A stretch of 64,000 nt of DNA from Aliarcobacter trophiarum LMG 25534. Its GTDB lineage: Bacteria; Campylobacterota; Campylobacteria; Campylobacterales; Arcobacteraceae. The translations under genes and the position numbers were made by a program. Below are positions 57,092 through 64,000 of this stretch, piece after piece; the stretch's first letter is position 1, and each line of letters starts with the position of its first letter. Below the pieces are notes generated by a model. The model was not told the origin of the DNA and made no database searches. It was given only the letters and a program-made list of their open reading frames with translations. Location of the stretch: positions 1,674,001-1,738,000 of the forward strand of contig NZ_CP031367.1 of the NCBI RefSeq assembly GCF_003355515.1, given 5' to 3'.

Positions 57092-57883
57092 TTAATAACT
57101 TATAATTTGTTCAAAAAAATATTCATAATCTTTTGATAATTCACCAACAACAAATATTTTTACATCTTCATTATTGATTTTGCAGAATTTACAAATTCCT
57201 ATATAATTTTGTGGTAAAAAACCATCAAAATATAGCCCCTCTTTTAACTCATCTAAAATTGAGCCTTTTAAAAATCTATCTATTGTAAACTCATCAAAAT
57301 CAAAATTTAATGCTAAAGATAAAAACTCTTTGTAGTTAAAAATATCAAAATTACTACTTTGTAAACTTTGATTTATTGCACTATAAAGCTCATATGCCCC
57401 AACATCTTTTGATACTTTTAAAATATCTTTTAAAGAGCTTTGTAAAAAGTCACTTAAAAATTTATATAATGCTGAGTTATATTTTATACTAACTGCAAAA
57501 CTAGTAAACTCCAAAATTATATATCTATTTTCAACATTTATGATATTTTGTAAAACATCACTAATCTCTTTTTTTAAAAGAACCGTTAACCCTATTTTAT
57601 TTGCTAAAAACTCCATAGCTTTTATATTTACACCCAATATTGGAAAATCTAATTTTCCTATCCAATATTGTTTCAAAGCTTCATTTGTAGGAGTTCTTCC
57701 ACTACTTATATGCTCTTGAGCTAAGAAACCCTCTTCACCCAATTTTTTAAAATAACCTCTAATTGTTGCAGTTGAGTACTCTAATTCATACATAGATTTT
57801 AACTCTTTTGAACCTATTGGTTCTAAGTTTTCTATATATGCTTTAATAATAGATTGTAGCAAAAACTCTTTTTTATCTATCAT
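57092..57883 (-). CDS. hrcA: Heat-inducible transcription repressor HrcA
   Basis: A 263-residue protein, clearly shorter than the about 340 residues of Bacillus HrcA, as in other Campylobacterota. The N-terminal winged helix is seen in AYIENLEPIGSKELKS and the STATIRGYFKKLGEEGFLAQEHISSGRTPTNEAL region (phrase split here for length). The middle resembles the GAF-like domain. A CIRCE operator lies directly upstream over the promoter, so it represses its own operon. Cys-Lys-Phe-Cys near residue 232 is a small CxxC of unknown role. Confidence 0.88.
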   Translation of the reverse strand: MIDKKEFLLQSIIKAYIENLEPIGSKELKSMYELEYSTATIRGYFKKLGEEGFLAQEHISSGRTPTNEALKQYWIGKLDFPILGVNIKAMEFLANKIGLTVLLKKEISDVLQNIINVENRYIILEFTSFAVSIKYNSALYKFLSDFLQSSLKDILKVSKDVGAYELYSAINQSLQSSNFDIFNYKEFLSLALNFDFDEFTIDRFLKGSILDELKEGLYFDGFLPQNYIGICKFCKINNEDVKIFVVGELSKDYEYFFEQIISY

Positions 57884-57904
57884 AAAACCCTACTTTTTCA
57901 ATTT

Positions 57905-57931
57905 TTAGCACTCTGTTACTCAAACTGCTAA
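57905..57931 (-). promoter_or_regulatory. CIRCE operator of the hrcA-grpE-dnaK operon
   Basis: TTAGCACTC, nine bases, AACTGCTAA, against the consensus TTAGCACTC-N9-GAGTGCTAA: first arm 9 of 9, second arm 7 of 9. It is between the -10 box and the hrcA ATG, covering the transcript start. Confidence 0.9.
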
Positions 57932-57934
57932 AGA

Positions 57935-57964
57935 ATTATATCTTATTGAGCCAACATTTGTCAA
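57935..57964 (-). promoter_or_regulatory. hrcA operon promoter
   Basis: On the minus strand TTGACA (57959-57964), 18 bases, TATAAT (57935-57940): an almost ideal sigma70 promoter, unusual here in having a good -35. CIRCE starts three bases downstream. Confidence 0.85.
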
Positions 57965-57998
57965 GTCTTATTATAATTTATTTAAAGAATTTTAGATT

Positions 57999-58640
57999 TT
58001 AATGTTTTTGTTTATAAACTCTATTTAACAATCTATCCCATTTATTATCGTTTTGCCAATCTATAACTACCTTATTTGTAAACTTATCAGAACTAAATTG
58101 GTACGCATCAATTTCATTAAAAGCTACATTAGGAAGTAGATCAACTCTTTTTGAAAGTGGTAAAACCTTAAAGCTAAGATTATCTAAAACCAAAGGAGAT
58201 TTATTTTTATCTTCTATATAAAAAAGAACCATATGCATTCCAGAACTAGTTCTCTCTTTTACAACTGCCATATATAGATTTTCTTTTTTTACTCCTAACT
58301 CTAAAAGAGTAAAATATTTTGCTATTGCATAATCTTCACAATCACCTCTACCTTTTATTAAAAACTCTTTTGGGGTCATCCAATAATCATCAATTCCTAT
58401 ACTAAAATTATCAAGTTCAGGCAAAGTTCTATTTATAAAGAAGTTTACTCTATCTAGTTTCTCATTTAATGTTAGATTCTTAGTCTTTGCTCTAAACTCT
58501 TTATATTTTTCTACTCTTTTATAAATAGCACTTTTTTGTTTTGAACTCTCAATTGTATTTATATCATAGCTATTTAATTTAAGCTCATAAGCAAAACTAT
58601 TTATGAATAATATAGATATTATAAGATATATCTTTTTCAT
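57999..58640 (-). CDS. Transglutaminase-like cysteine protease (LapG/BTLCP type)
   Basis: A 213-residue protein with a signal peptide (1-17, cleaved after SFAY or so). Catalytic triad candidates are Cys101 (GRGDCEDYAIAKY), His136 (GMHMVLF) and Asp153 (PLVLDNL), with the spacing of the bacterial transglutaminase-like cysteine protease family. LapG, the best known member, cuts large adhesins from the outer membrane and is held off by c-di-GMP-bound LapD. No adhesin or LapD gene adjoins it. Its ATG overlaps truA by four bases. Confidence 0.85.
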   Translation of the reverse strand: MKKIYLIISILFINSFAYELKLNSYDINTIESSKQKSAIYKRVEKYKEFRAKTKNLTLNEKLDRVNFFINRTLPELDNFSIGIDDYWMTPKEFLIKGRGDCEDYAIAKYFTLLELGVKKENLYMAVVKERTSSGMHMVLFYIEDKNKSPLVLDNLSFKVLPLSKRVDLLPNVAFNEIDAYQFSSDKFTNKVVIDWQNDNKWDRLLNRVYKQKH

Positions 58641-59368
58641 TTATAAATAATCTTTGCCAAATATAAACCATTTGGACTTATAGGAGTTTTAAAAATACAC
58701 TTTTCACAATTTAACTGTTGTTTTAAATCATTTATATTTAGCTTTTTATCATTTATTGCCAACAAAAACCCAACCATAAGCCTTATTTGGCTTCTCAAAT
58801 AAGAGTTTGCACAAAATTTAAATACATAAATATCTCTATATTTATAAAATTTTGTAGAAAATATCTCTCTTTTCGTAATCTCTTTTTGGCTTCCTGTTTT
58901 CTGAAAGTATAAGAAATCATAAACTCCTATAAACTCTTTTATTGCACTTCTTAAGAGTGGCTCATCAATATTTTTTATATAAGTTATATATTTTGAATTA
59001 AATGGAGTTGTTGGTTTTGTAGTAACTATATATCTATAAATTCTCTTTTTTGCACTAAATCTTGAGTGAAAATCATCTTTTACTTTTACTATATCTTTTA
59101 TCTTTATTGAATTTGGAAGTCTCTTATTTAAAATCTCTTTCAGTTTATAAAAATCTTCCCAATAATTTGGAACAAAACAGTTAAAAACTTGCCCTGTTGC
59201 ATGAACATCTCTATCTGTTCTTCCACTTAAAACTATTTTTGTATCAATATTTATACTTTTAAAAGCTCTTAAAAGCTCATCTTCTACTGTTATTTTACTT
59301 GGTTGTTTTTGACTTCCTAAAAAAGAGCTTCCATCATAAGAGATAGTAAACTTTAAGTTTATACTCAA
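58637..59368 (-). CDS. truA: tRNA pseudouridine(38-40) synthase TruA
   Basis: A 243-residue enzyme. The start KFTISYDGSSFLGSQKQP and the catalytic SGRTDRDVHATGQVFNC (Asp near 52) are TruA; SFLRSQIRLMVG-like ANSYLRSQIRLMVGFLLAI is the C-terminal motif. It makes pseudouridine at positions 38-40 of tRNA. Two bases follow the LptF/G gene. The order peptidase-permease-truA matches that recalled for C. jejuni. Confidence 0.94.
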   Translation of the reverse strand: MSINLKFTISYDGSSFLGSQKQPSKITVEDELLRAFKSINIDTKIVLSGRTDRDVHATGQVFNCFVPNYWEDFYKLKEILNKRLPNSIKIKDIVKVKDDFHSRFSAKKRIYRYIVTTKPTTPFNSKYITYIKNIDEPLLRSAIKEFIGVYDFLYFQKTGSQKEITKREIFSTKFYKYRDIYVFKFCANSYLRSQIRLMVGFLLAINDKKLNINDLKQQLNCEKCIFKTPISPNGLYLAKIIYK

Positions 59369-59370
59369 AA

Positions 59371-60387
59371 TTAATACTCTTTTTTTGTAGTTTTACTATA
59401 TATAATATAGCTAAACATAATCCAAATAGTTGGAATTATATATAAAGAGTGTAAAAGTAGCCTCTCTCCTATATATTTTATAAATACATAATATATTACA
59501 ACTGTTAGTACAGAGTAAACCACTGCTCTGTTTTTTTCATAACGTGGATTAAAATAACCAAAAACTATCACTAAGAATAGAGATATTAGAGGAAATATAG
59601 AAGATAAGATATAAAATGAGAAATCATCAATATCTTTGTTATGTTTTAAAGCTCTTTTCCAAAAGTTATAAGATGTATCAAAAGCTTCAATATCTGTGTT
59701 TGTAATTGAATCATTTATATACATACTACTATAATCAATTTGACTAAGCTCATTATCATCTATTGCAAAAACCTTTCCATTTATAAGCTTAAAACTCAAA
59801 TGATTTTTATCATTTTCAAGTAAAGCTTCATCACTTACAATAAAATTTTCTGAATTTTTTTCACTCTTAAATAGAGTAACCTCTTTATAAATATTTTCAT
59901 TTTTTTTATTTATATAAATCAACCAATCTCCAAATTTTTGTCCAAATTCACTCTCTTTTATATTAAAATTTGCCTCTTTTTTCTTAATTTCAGAGAATGA
60001 TTTTGTTAAATATTTTGTTTTTGGAATAAGTCCCAAAGATATTATTAGTAAAAATATAGTTAAAAAAGCTGTCACTGGAAATAATATTTTGATTATATTT
60101 AGTGGATTTAGACCATAAGATGTGATAACAACGAGCTCATACTCACTTGATAACTTTGATAAACAAATTGCTAATGACATAAAAAATGATATAGGTAAAG
60201 TATAAAATACAACTTGTGGAATTGAATAGATATAAAGTTTTAAGAGTTCAAAAGATGTCATAGTAATAACAGAAGTAAGACTTGCAATTTTAACCAAAAA
60301 AACAACAGAAGTTATAAAAAACAGTCCTAAAAATATAGGGAAAAAGCTAATTGCTAGTTGTGAATGTAAATAGTTACTTAATCTCAA
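59371..60387 (-). CDS. LptF/LptG family LPS-export permease
   Basis: A 338-residue inner-membrane protein from a TTG start behind AAGGA. Six membrane segments (three N-terminal, about 12-32, 55-75, 97-120; three C-terminal after about 265) flank a periplasmic jellyroll of about 130 residues. YELVVITSYGLNPLNI is the cytoplasmic coupling helix that touches LptB. It extracts lipopolysaccharide with LptBC. Whether it is LptF or LptG cannot be decided from sequence alone. Confidence 0.87.
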   Translation of the reverse strand: MRLSNYLHSQLAISFFPIFLGLFFITSVVFLVKIASLTSVITMTSFELLKLYIYSIPQVVFYTLPISFFMSLAICLSKLSSEYELVVITSYGLNPLNIIKILFPVTAFLTIFLLIISLGLIPKTKYLTKSFSEIKKKEANFNIKESEFGQKFGDWLIYINKKNENIYKEVTLFKSEKNSENFIVSDEALLENDKNHLSFKLINGKVFAIDDNELSQIDYSSMYINDSITNTDIEAFDTSYNFWKRALKHNKDIDDFSFYILSSIFPLISLFLVIVFGYFNPRYEKNRAVVYSVLTVVIYYVFIKYIGERLLLHSLYIIPTIWIMFSYIIYSKTTKKEY

Positions 60388-60893
60388 TAAAAATCCTTAA
60401 TAATATTTGATAAATTAAAAAAATACTCCAATAAAAAACCAAAAACCAAAAATGGAATAAAAGGTATTTCAATTTCATTTTTTCTATTCTTTAAATAAAT
60501 TGCATAAAATATGGTCAAAATTGCACTTAAGAATATTGCAATAAATGTATTATAAACTCCTAAAATTACACTAAAAGATGCGATTAAAGGAATATCTCCT
60601 TCCCCTAATGCCATTTGAGTCTTTAAACTTTCATCTTTTAGTAATCTTGACTTTATATTCTGTATATAAAATGTAACTAAGAAATTTAGTATTACAAAAG
60701 CTCCAGCAACTATAAAAGCACTTTGAAGTGCTTCATAAATATCTAGTTTTGTAATAAAAAAAGATGTCAAAAAAGAGAACAGTAAAAGATAATCTGGCAC
60801 AGCTTTATATCTAAAATCATATATAGTTAGAACAACTAAATTTATTATAAAAAGTACAAAAACTATAGTCTGAAAAAGATTAAACTCCACCAA
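60384..60893 (-). CDS. A24-family (type IV) prepilin peptidase, short form
   Basis: A 169-residue membrane protein with about six helices. The two catalytic aspartates are Asp26 (YDFRYKAVPDY) and Asp100 (GEGDIPL, the GxGD motif). The N-terminal methylase domain of PilD is missing, as in short A24 peptidases. It would cleave class III signal peptides of pseudopilins. TTG start; the gene overlaps uppS by 14 bases and the permease by four. Matches the peptidase gene recalled next to uppS in C. jejuni. Confidence 0.85.
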   Translation of the reverse strand: MVEFNLFQTIVFVLFIINLVVLTIYDFRYKAVPDYLLLFSFLTSFFITKLDIYEALQSAFIVAGAFVILNFLVTFYIQNIKSRLLKDESLKTQMALGEGDIPLIASFSVILGVYNTFIAIFLSAILTIFYAIYLKNRKNEIEIPFIPFLVFGFLLEYFFNLSNIIKDFY

Positions 60894-61566
60894 ATCGTCT
60901 CTCTCTTTTTTTATAATCGCTTATTATATCTTCTAGCTCATTTATTGAAAAATCTGGCCAAAGTGTAGATGTAAAAAACATCTCAGCATAGGCATTTTGC
61001 CATAACAAATAGTTTGAAAGTCGTATCTCCCCACTTGTTCTTATAAGTAAATCTACATTTGGCATAAAATATGTATCAAGGCAAGATTCAAAGTTTTGCT
61101 CATTTACTTCAAGATTTTTTTCATTTAGCTTTTTTATAGCTCTTATTATCTCATCTTTTGAGCCATAATTTAATGCTAAAACTTGTGTGAGAGAGCTACA
61201 TTGCTTTGTCTTCTCTTCAATATCTTTTATAGTAACTTGCAAAGATTTAGAAAAACGGCTTAAATCTCCAATAGCTTTAAATCTTATACTATTTTCTAGA
61301 AAAGTATCTAACTCATTTTTTAGATACTTTTCTAAAAGCTTCATCAAAAACTCAACTTCTAATTTAGGTCTTGTCCAGTTTTCAGTTGAAAAGGCATAAA
61401 GAGTAAGATATTTTACCCCTATTTTTGCACAATGTTTTGTAATGTTTCTCACAACTTTTGCACCCTCTTCATGACCAGCTGTTCTTTTAAATCCTCGCTC
61501 TTTTGCCCATCTTCCATTTCCATCCATGATTATTGCAATATGAGTGGGCAAATTTATACTACTCAT
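60880..61566 (-). CDS. uppS: Undecaprenyl diphosphate synthase
   Basis: A 228-residue cis-prenyltransferase. AIIMDGNGRWAKERGFKRTA near residue 12 contains the catalytic Asp; YLTLYAFSTENWTRP, RTSGEIRLSNYLLWQ and FTSTLWPDF are the other motifs. It builds the C55 carrier lipid used for peptidoglycan and LPS. It overlaps coaBC by eight bases and the peptidase by 14. Precursor IPP comes from the MEP pathway, whose last enzyme is ispH here. Confidence 0.95.
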   Translation of the reverse strand: MSSINLPTHIAIIMDGNGRWAKERGFKRTAGHEEGAKVVRNITKHCAKIGVKYLTLYAFSTENWTRPKLEVEFLMKLLEKYLKNELDTFLENSIRFKAIGDLSRFSKSLQVTIKDIEEKTKQCSSLTQVLALNYGSKDEIIRAIKKLNEKNLEVNEQNFESCLDTYFMPNVDLLIRTSGEIRLSNYLLWQNAYAEMFFTSTLWPDFSINELEDIISDYKKRERRFGGV

Positions 61567-62773
61567 TTGTAAACTCTTTTTGCAAAACTTCTAAAAGTTT
61601 TAGTGAGATATCTAGTTTTTCTCCACTAAAATCAAAACTTTTATTGTTTAAGATTAACTCTACAGTATTTGTATCACTTCCAAAAGTATTATTTTCATCT
61701 AAAATATTTAAACAGACTCCATTTAGATTTTTATTTTTTAGCATATTTTTGGCATTTGTTTTTGCATTTTCTCTATCCATTTCAGCTTTAAAGCCAATAG
61801 ATATAATACTTTGTTTATTTAAAGAAGCTAAAATATCTATATTCTTCTCTAATTTTAAATCCCAAATGTCTCCCAAACTATCTTTTTTTATTTTTCCACT
61901 ACTTTTTATCTTTGGAATATAATCACTTATTGCTGCAGCCATAAATAAAAATGGTTTTTTCACCATACTACTTTTTAAAGCCTTCTCTAAATCTTCTTTA
62001 AACTCTAAAGTCGTTTTTACTACTTTTAAATCTACCTCAAATGGAATATTTTCATATCCTCTTGAAGCCACCAAAGATATATCTGCTCCTAAATAGTATA
62101 GTGCTAAAGCCAAACTTTTTGCCATTTTACCACTTGAGAAATTTGATATATATCGAACATCATCTATTTTCTCTACTGTTCCACCACCACTAATTACAAC
62201 TTTTCTATCTTTCCAAAAATCTTCTTTTAGAAGTTCTCTGCAAGTTTTATAAAAAATATCTATAGGTTCAAGCATTGCCCCATTTCCAACATCTTTACAT
62301 ACTAGCTCTTTTGTTTGTGTTTTTAGAACTTTAAAGCCGCAACTACTTAATCTTTCCAAACTATTTTTTGTAATATGGTTTTCAATCATATTTGTATTTG
62401 CAGCAGGAGCTACAATAATCTCTTTTTTAAAAGCTAAAACAGTTTGAAGTAGTAAATTATCTGTAATACCAACTGCCATTTTATTTATTGTATTTGCACT
62501 TGCAGGAGCAACTACCAAAATATCAGCCCACTTTCCTATATCTATATGATTATAATCACTAGTTTTATCCCAATTTTCACTATCTTCATCTAAAATCTTA
62601 TTTTGAGAAATAGCTTCAAAAGTTATTGGATTTATAAACTTCTTAGCACTTTCACTCATAATAACTCGTACACTTGCTCCAGCTTTTATATAAAGCCGTA
62701 TCAAATCCAAAGTTTTATATATAGCAATTGAGCCAGTAACTCCTATAAGTATATTTTTATCTTTTAAAATCAC
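61559..62773 (-). CDS. coaBC: Bifunctional CoaBC (phosphopantothenoylcysteine synthetase/decarboxylase)
   Basis: A 404-residue fusion starting at GTG. The decarboxylase half (1-180) has GVTGSIAIYKTLDLIR for FMN, VVAPASANTINKMA, and PAANTNMIENH. The substrate lid region follows. The synthetase half begins ISGGGTVEKIDDVRYISNFSSGKMA (split motif) near 195 and ends near 400. It makes 4'-phosphopantetheine for CoA and for ACP. It overlaps glmU by one base. Confidence 0.94.
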   Translation of the reverse strand: MILKDKNILIGVTGSIAIYKTLDLIRLYIKAGASVRVIMSESAKKFINPITFEAISQNKILDEDSENWDKTSDYNHIDIGKWADILVVAPASANTINKMAVGITDNLLLQTVLAFKKEIIVAPAANTNMIENHITKNSLERLSSCGFKVLKTQTKELVCKDVGNGAMLEPIDIFYKTCRELLKEDFWKDRKVVISGGGTVEKIDDVRYISNFSSGKMAKSLALALYYLGADISLVASRGYENIPFEVDLKVVKTTLEFKEDLEKALKSSMVKKPFLFMAAAISDYIPKIKSSGKIKKDSLGDIWDLKLEKNIDILASLNKQSIISIGFKAEMDRENAKTNAKNMLKNKNLNGVCLNILDENNTFGSDTNTVELILNNKSFDFSGEKLDISLKLLEVLQKEFTNE

Positions 62774-64000
62774 TATTTTTTCTCTTTTTTTGCTTTTTCA
62801 AAATGTTTATAAAAGTAACCATCTATAGTTTTTGTTTTAGCTCTTGAAACATATAGTTCACCTTTTTTTATATCACTTGTTACAGTTGTTCCCGCACCTA
62901 TTATTACATCATCTTCCACTTTTATAGGAGCAACAAATTGTGTATCACTTCCTACAAAAACATTTTTGCCTATTATTGTTTGATACTTATTTACACCATC
63001 ATAGTTACAAGTAATTGTTCCACAACCAATATTTGTACCCTCATCTATAAAACAATCTCCCAAATAACTTAAATGTCCAGCCTTTACACCATTTAAAATA
63101 GCTTTCTTTGTCTCTACAAAGTTTCCTATATGAGTTTTATTTAGCTCACTAGCTGGTCTTATTCTTGCCATTGGTCCAACATCACTATCAATAATTATTG
63201 AATCTTCAACTACACTATTTGTTTTTATATGAGAATTTATGATTTTTGAATTTCCAAGAAGAGAAACCCCATTTTCAATAATAGTTTCACCCTCTATTTC
63301 CACACCCTCTTCTATATAGATAGTTTCAGGTAATCTCATAATAACACCTGCTTTTAAAAACTCTTTTTTAATTCTATTTTGATGAATAACCTCTGCATCT
63401 GCTAACTCTACTTTTGAATTAACTCCTTTGAAATTCTCTTCATTTACAATTAAAGGTTTTAAAACCAAGTTCTGATTTATTGCCATTTCTACTAAATCAG
63501 TGATGTAATACTCTTTTTGAGCATTATTATTATTTAATCTTGGTAAATTTTCAAGTAAAAATTTTGTTTCAAACTGATAAATACCTGCATTTGCTGTTGT
63601 AATTTGTAGTTCCTCTTTTGAAGCATCTTTTTGCTCAACTATTTTCTTAACATCACCATTTTTAATGATTACTCTTCCATAACCATCAGCACTTTCCAAT
63701 TCTAAAACTGACATTACAATTGTTGCATCTATATCAAACTTCTCTAATTCACTTGCTTGAATTAGTGGCATATCACCATTTAGAACTAAAACTTTTTCAT
63801 ACTTTGGAACTATATTCATAACAGCTCCGCCTGTTCCTGGATAGTTTTCATGGTCTTGAATTATGAAGTTTATATTTGTAAAATATTTCTCAATCTGCTC
63901 TTTTACTTTCTCATATTGGTGGTAAAGGACTACTGTGATATCATCACTTAGTTTTAAAGCCTCTTTTATTGAGTAATACAACATAGGCTTTCCAGAGATT
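62773..64000 (-). CDS. glmU: Bifunctional GlmU (N-terminus cut by window end)
   Basis: The frame runs off the window end at 64000, coding ISGKP before the internal methionine at 63984; about 30 residues with the LAAGxGTRM loop are missing. The uridylyltransferase part continues with LNGDMPLI and the C-terminal left-handed beta-helix has hexapeptide repeats, for example GPMARIRPASELN and CNYDGVNKYQT. It acetylates GlcN-1-P and couples it to UTP, giving UDP-GlcNAc for peptidoglycan and LPS. The C-terminus is complete. Confidence 0.95.
   Translation of the reverse strand, partial: ISGKPMLYYSIKEALKLSDDITVVLYHQYEKVKEQIEKYFTNINFIIQDHENYPGTGGAVMNIVPKYEKVLVLNGDMPLIQASELEKFDIDATIVMSVLELESADGYGRVIIKNGDVKKIVEQKDASKEELQITTANAGIYQFETKFLLENLPRLNNNNAQKEYYITDLVEMAINQNLVLKPLIVNEENFKGVNSKVELADAEVIHQNRIKKEFLKAGVIMRLPETIYIEEGVEIEGETIIENGVSLLGNSKIINSHIKTNSVVEDSIIIDSDVGPMARIRPASELNKTHIGNFVETKKAILNGVKAGHLSYLGDCFIDEGTNIGCGTITCNYDGVNKYQTIIGKNVFVGSDTQFVAPIKVEDDVIIGAGTTVTSDIKKGELYVSRAKTKTIDGYFYKHFEKAKKEKK

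Overview
This is a low-GC (visibly about 27-30 %), gene-dense chromosomal window from a member of the Campylobacterota, most likely the Arcobacter/Aliarcobacter group. Four things point there: short intergenic gaps, frequent TTG starts, -10 boxes preceded by T-runs (for example before acpP, rpsA and ilvC), and gene orders that I remember from Campylobacter jejuni and Helicobacter pylori. Those orders are HIT-pheST-aroA-ispH-rpsA-serA, M23 peptidase-lpxC-tsaB-thrB-ylxR-infB-rbfA, hrcA-grpE-dnaK, and truA-peptidase-uppS-dfp-glmU. The content is mostly core housekeeping. No gap between genes exceeds about 160 bases, and I saw no tRNA, rRNA, CRISPR array, insertion sequence or prophage.

Layout. 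1-900: 3' part of a di-haem cytochrome c1 gene (petC). 924-2041 (-): rsmE and a small membrane protein. 2106-4072 (+): queC-queD-queE, making preQ0 for queuosine. 4130-7554 (+): fabG-acpP-fabF-accA, fatty-acid synthesis. 7577-7924 (-): a HIT protein. 8050-17387 (+): pheS-pheT-aroA-ispH-rpsA-serA-efp. 17489-28768 (-): one long run, in transcription order nadA, nadC, a DHH phosphoesterase, an M23 peptidase, lpxC, a tsaB-like gene, thrB, ylxR, infB, rbfA, rimP, ribD. 28858-31653 (+): plsY, folB, a cytochrome c, prfB. 31729-33952 (-): holA, rpsF-ssb-rpsR. 34019-36235: fliW (+) convergent with an RNase II/R-family gene (-).

36343-39381 (+): ilvC, a divergent polysaccharide deacetylase and dprA. 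39451-41181 (+): a small accessory cassette of a TetR regulator, a flavin-reductase-like PNPOx protein and an HPP-family membrane protein; each gene has the same palindromic operator just upstream. 41223-44552 (-): murC, an unknown gene and a COG3400-type protein. 44634-46555 (+): tgt, gatC and an ArsC/Spx-like protein. 46600-49174 (-): nusA-cysS. 49327-53093 (+): an HP0268-like protein, miaB, a DUF374 acyltransferase and a large PilM/N/O-like or GspL-like membrane protein. 53119-57883 (-): hrcA-grpE-dnaK with a CIRCE operator, a CxxC membrane protein and MltA. 57999-64000 (-): glmU (5' end cut by the window), coaBC, uppS, an A24 prepilin peptidase, an LptF/G permease, truA and a LapG-like protease.

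The most interesting non-genic signals are three. First, a shared two-hairpin leader element precedes both thrB and gatC, and one of its alternative folds would hide the Shine-Dalgarno sequence. Second, three copies of a CAAAC-N4-GTTTG operator define a TetR regulon, and the third copy carries what looks like the relic 3' end of another tetR. Third, there is a clear CIRCE element over the hrcA promoter. All functional calls come from reading the sequence and from remembered family features; no database search was run.
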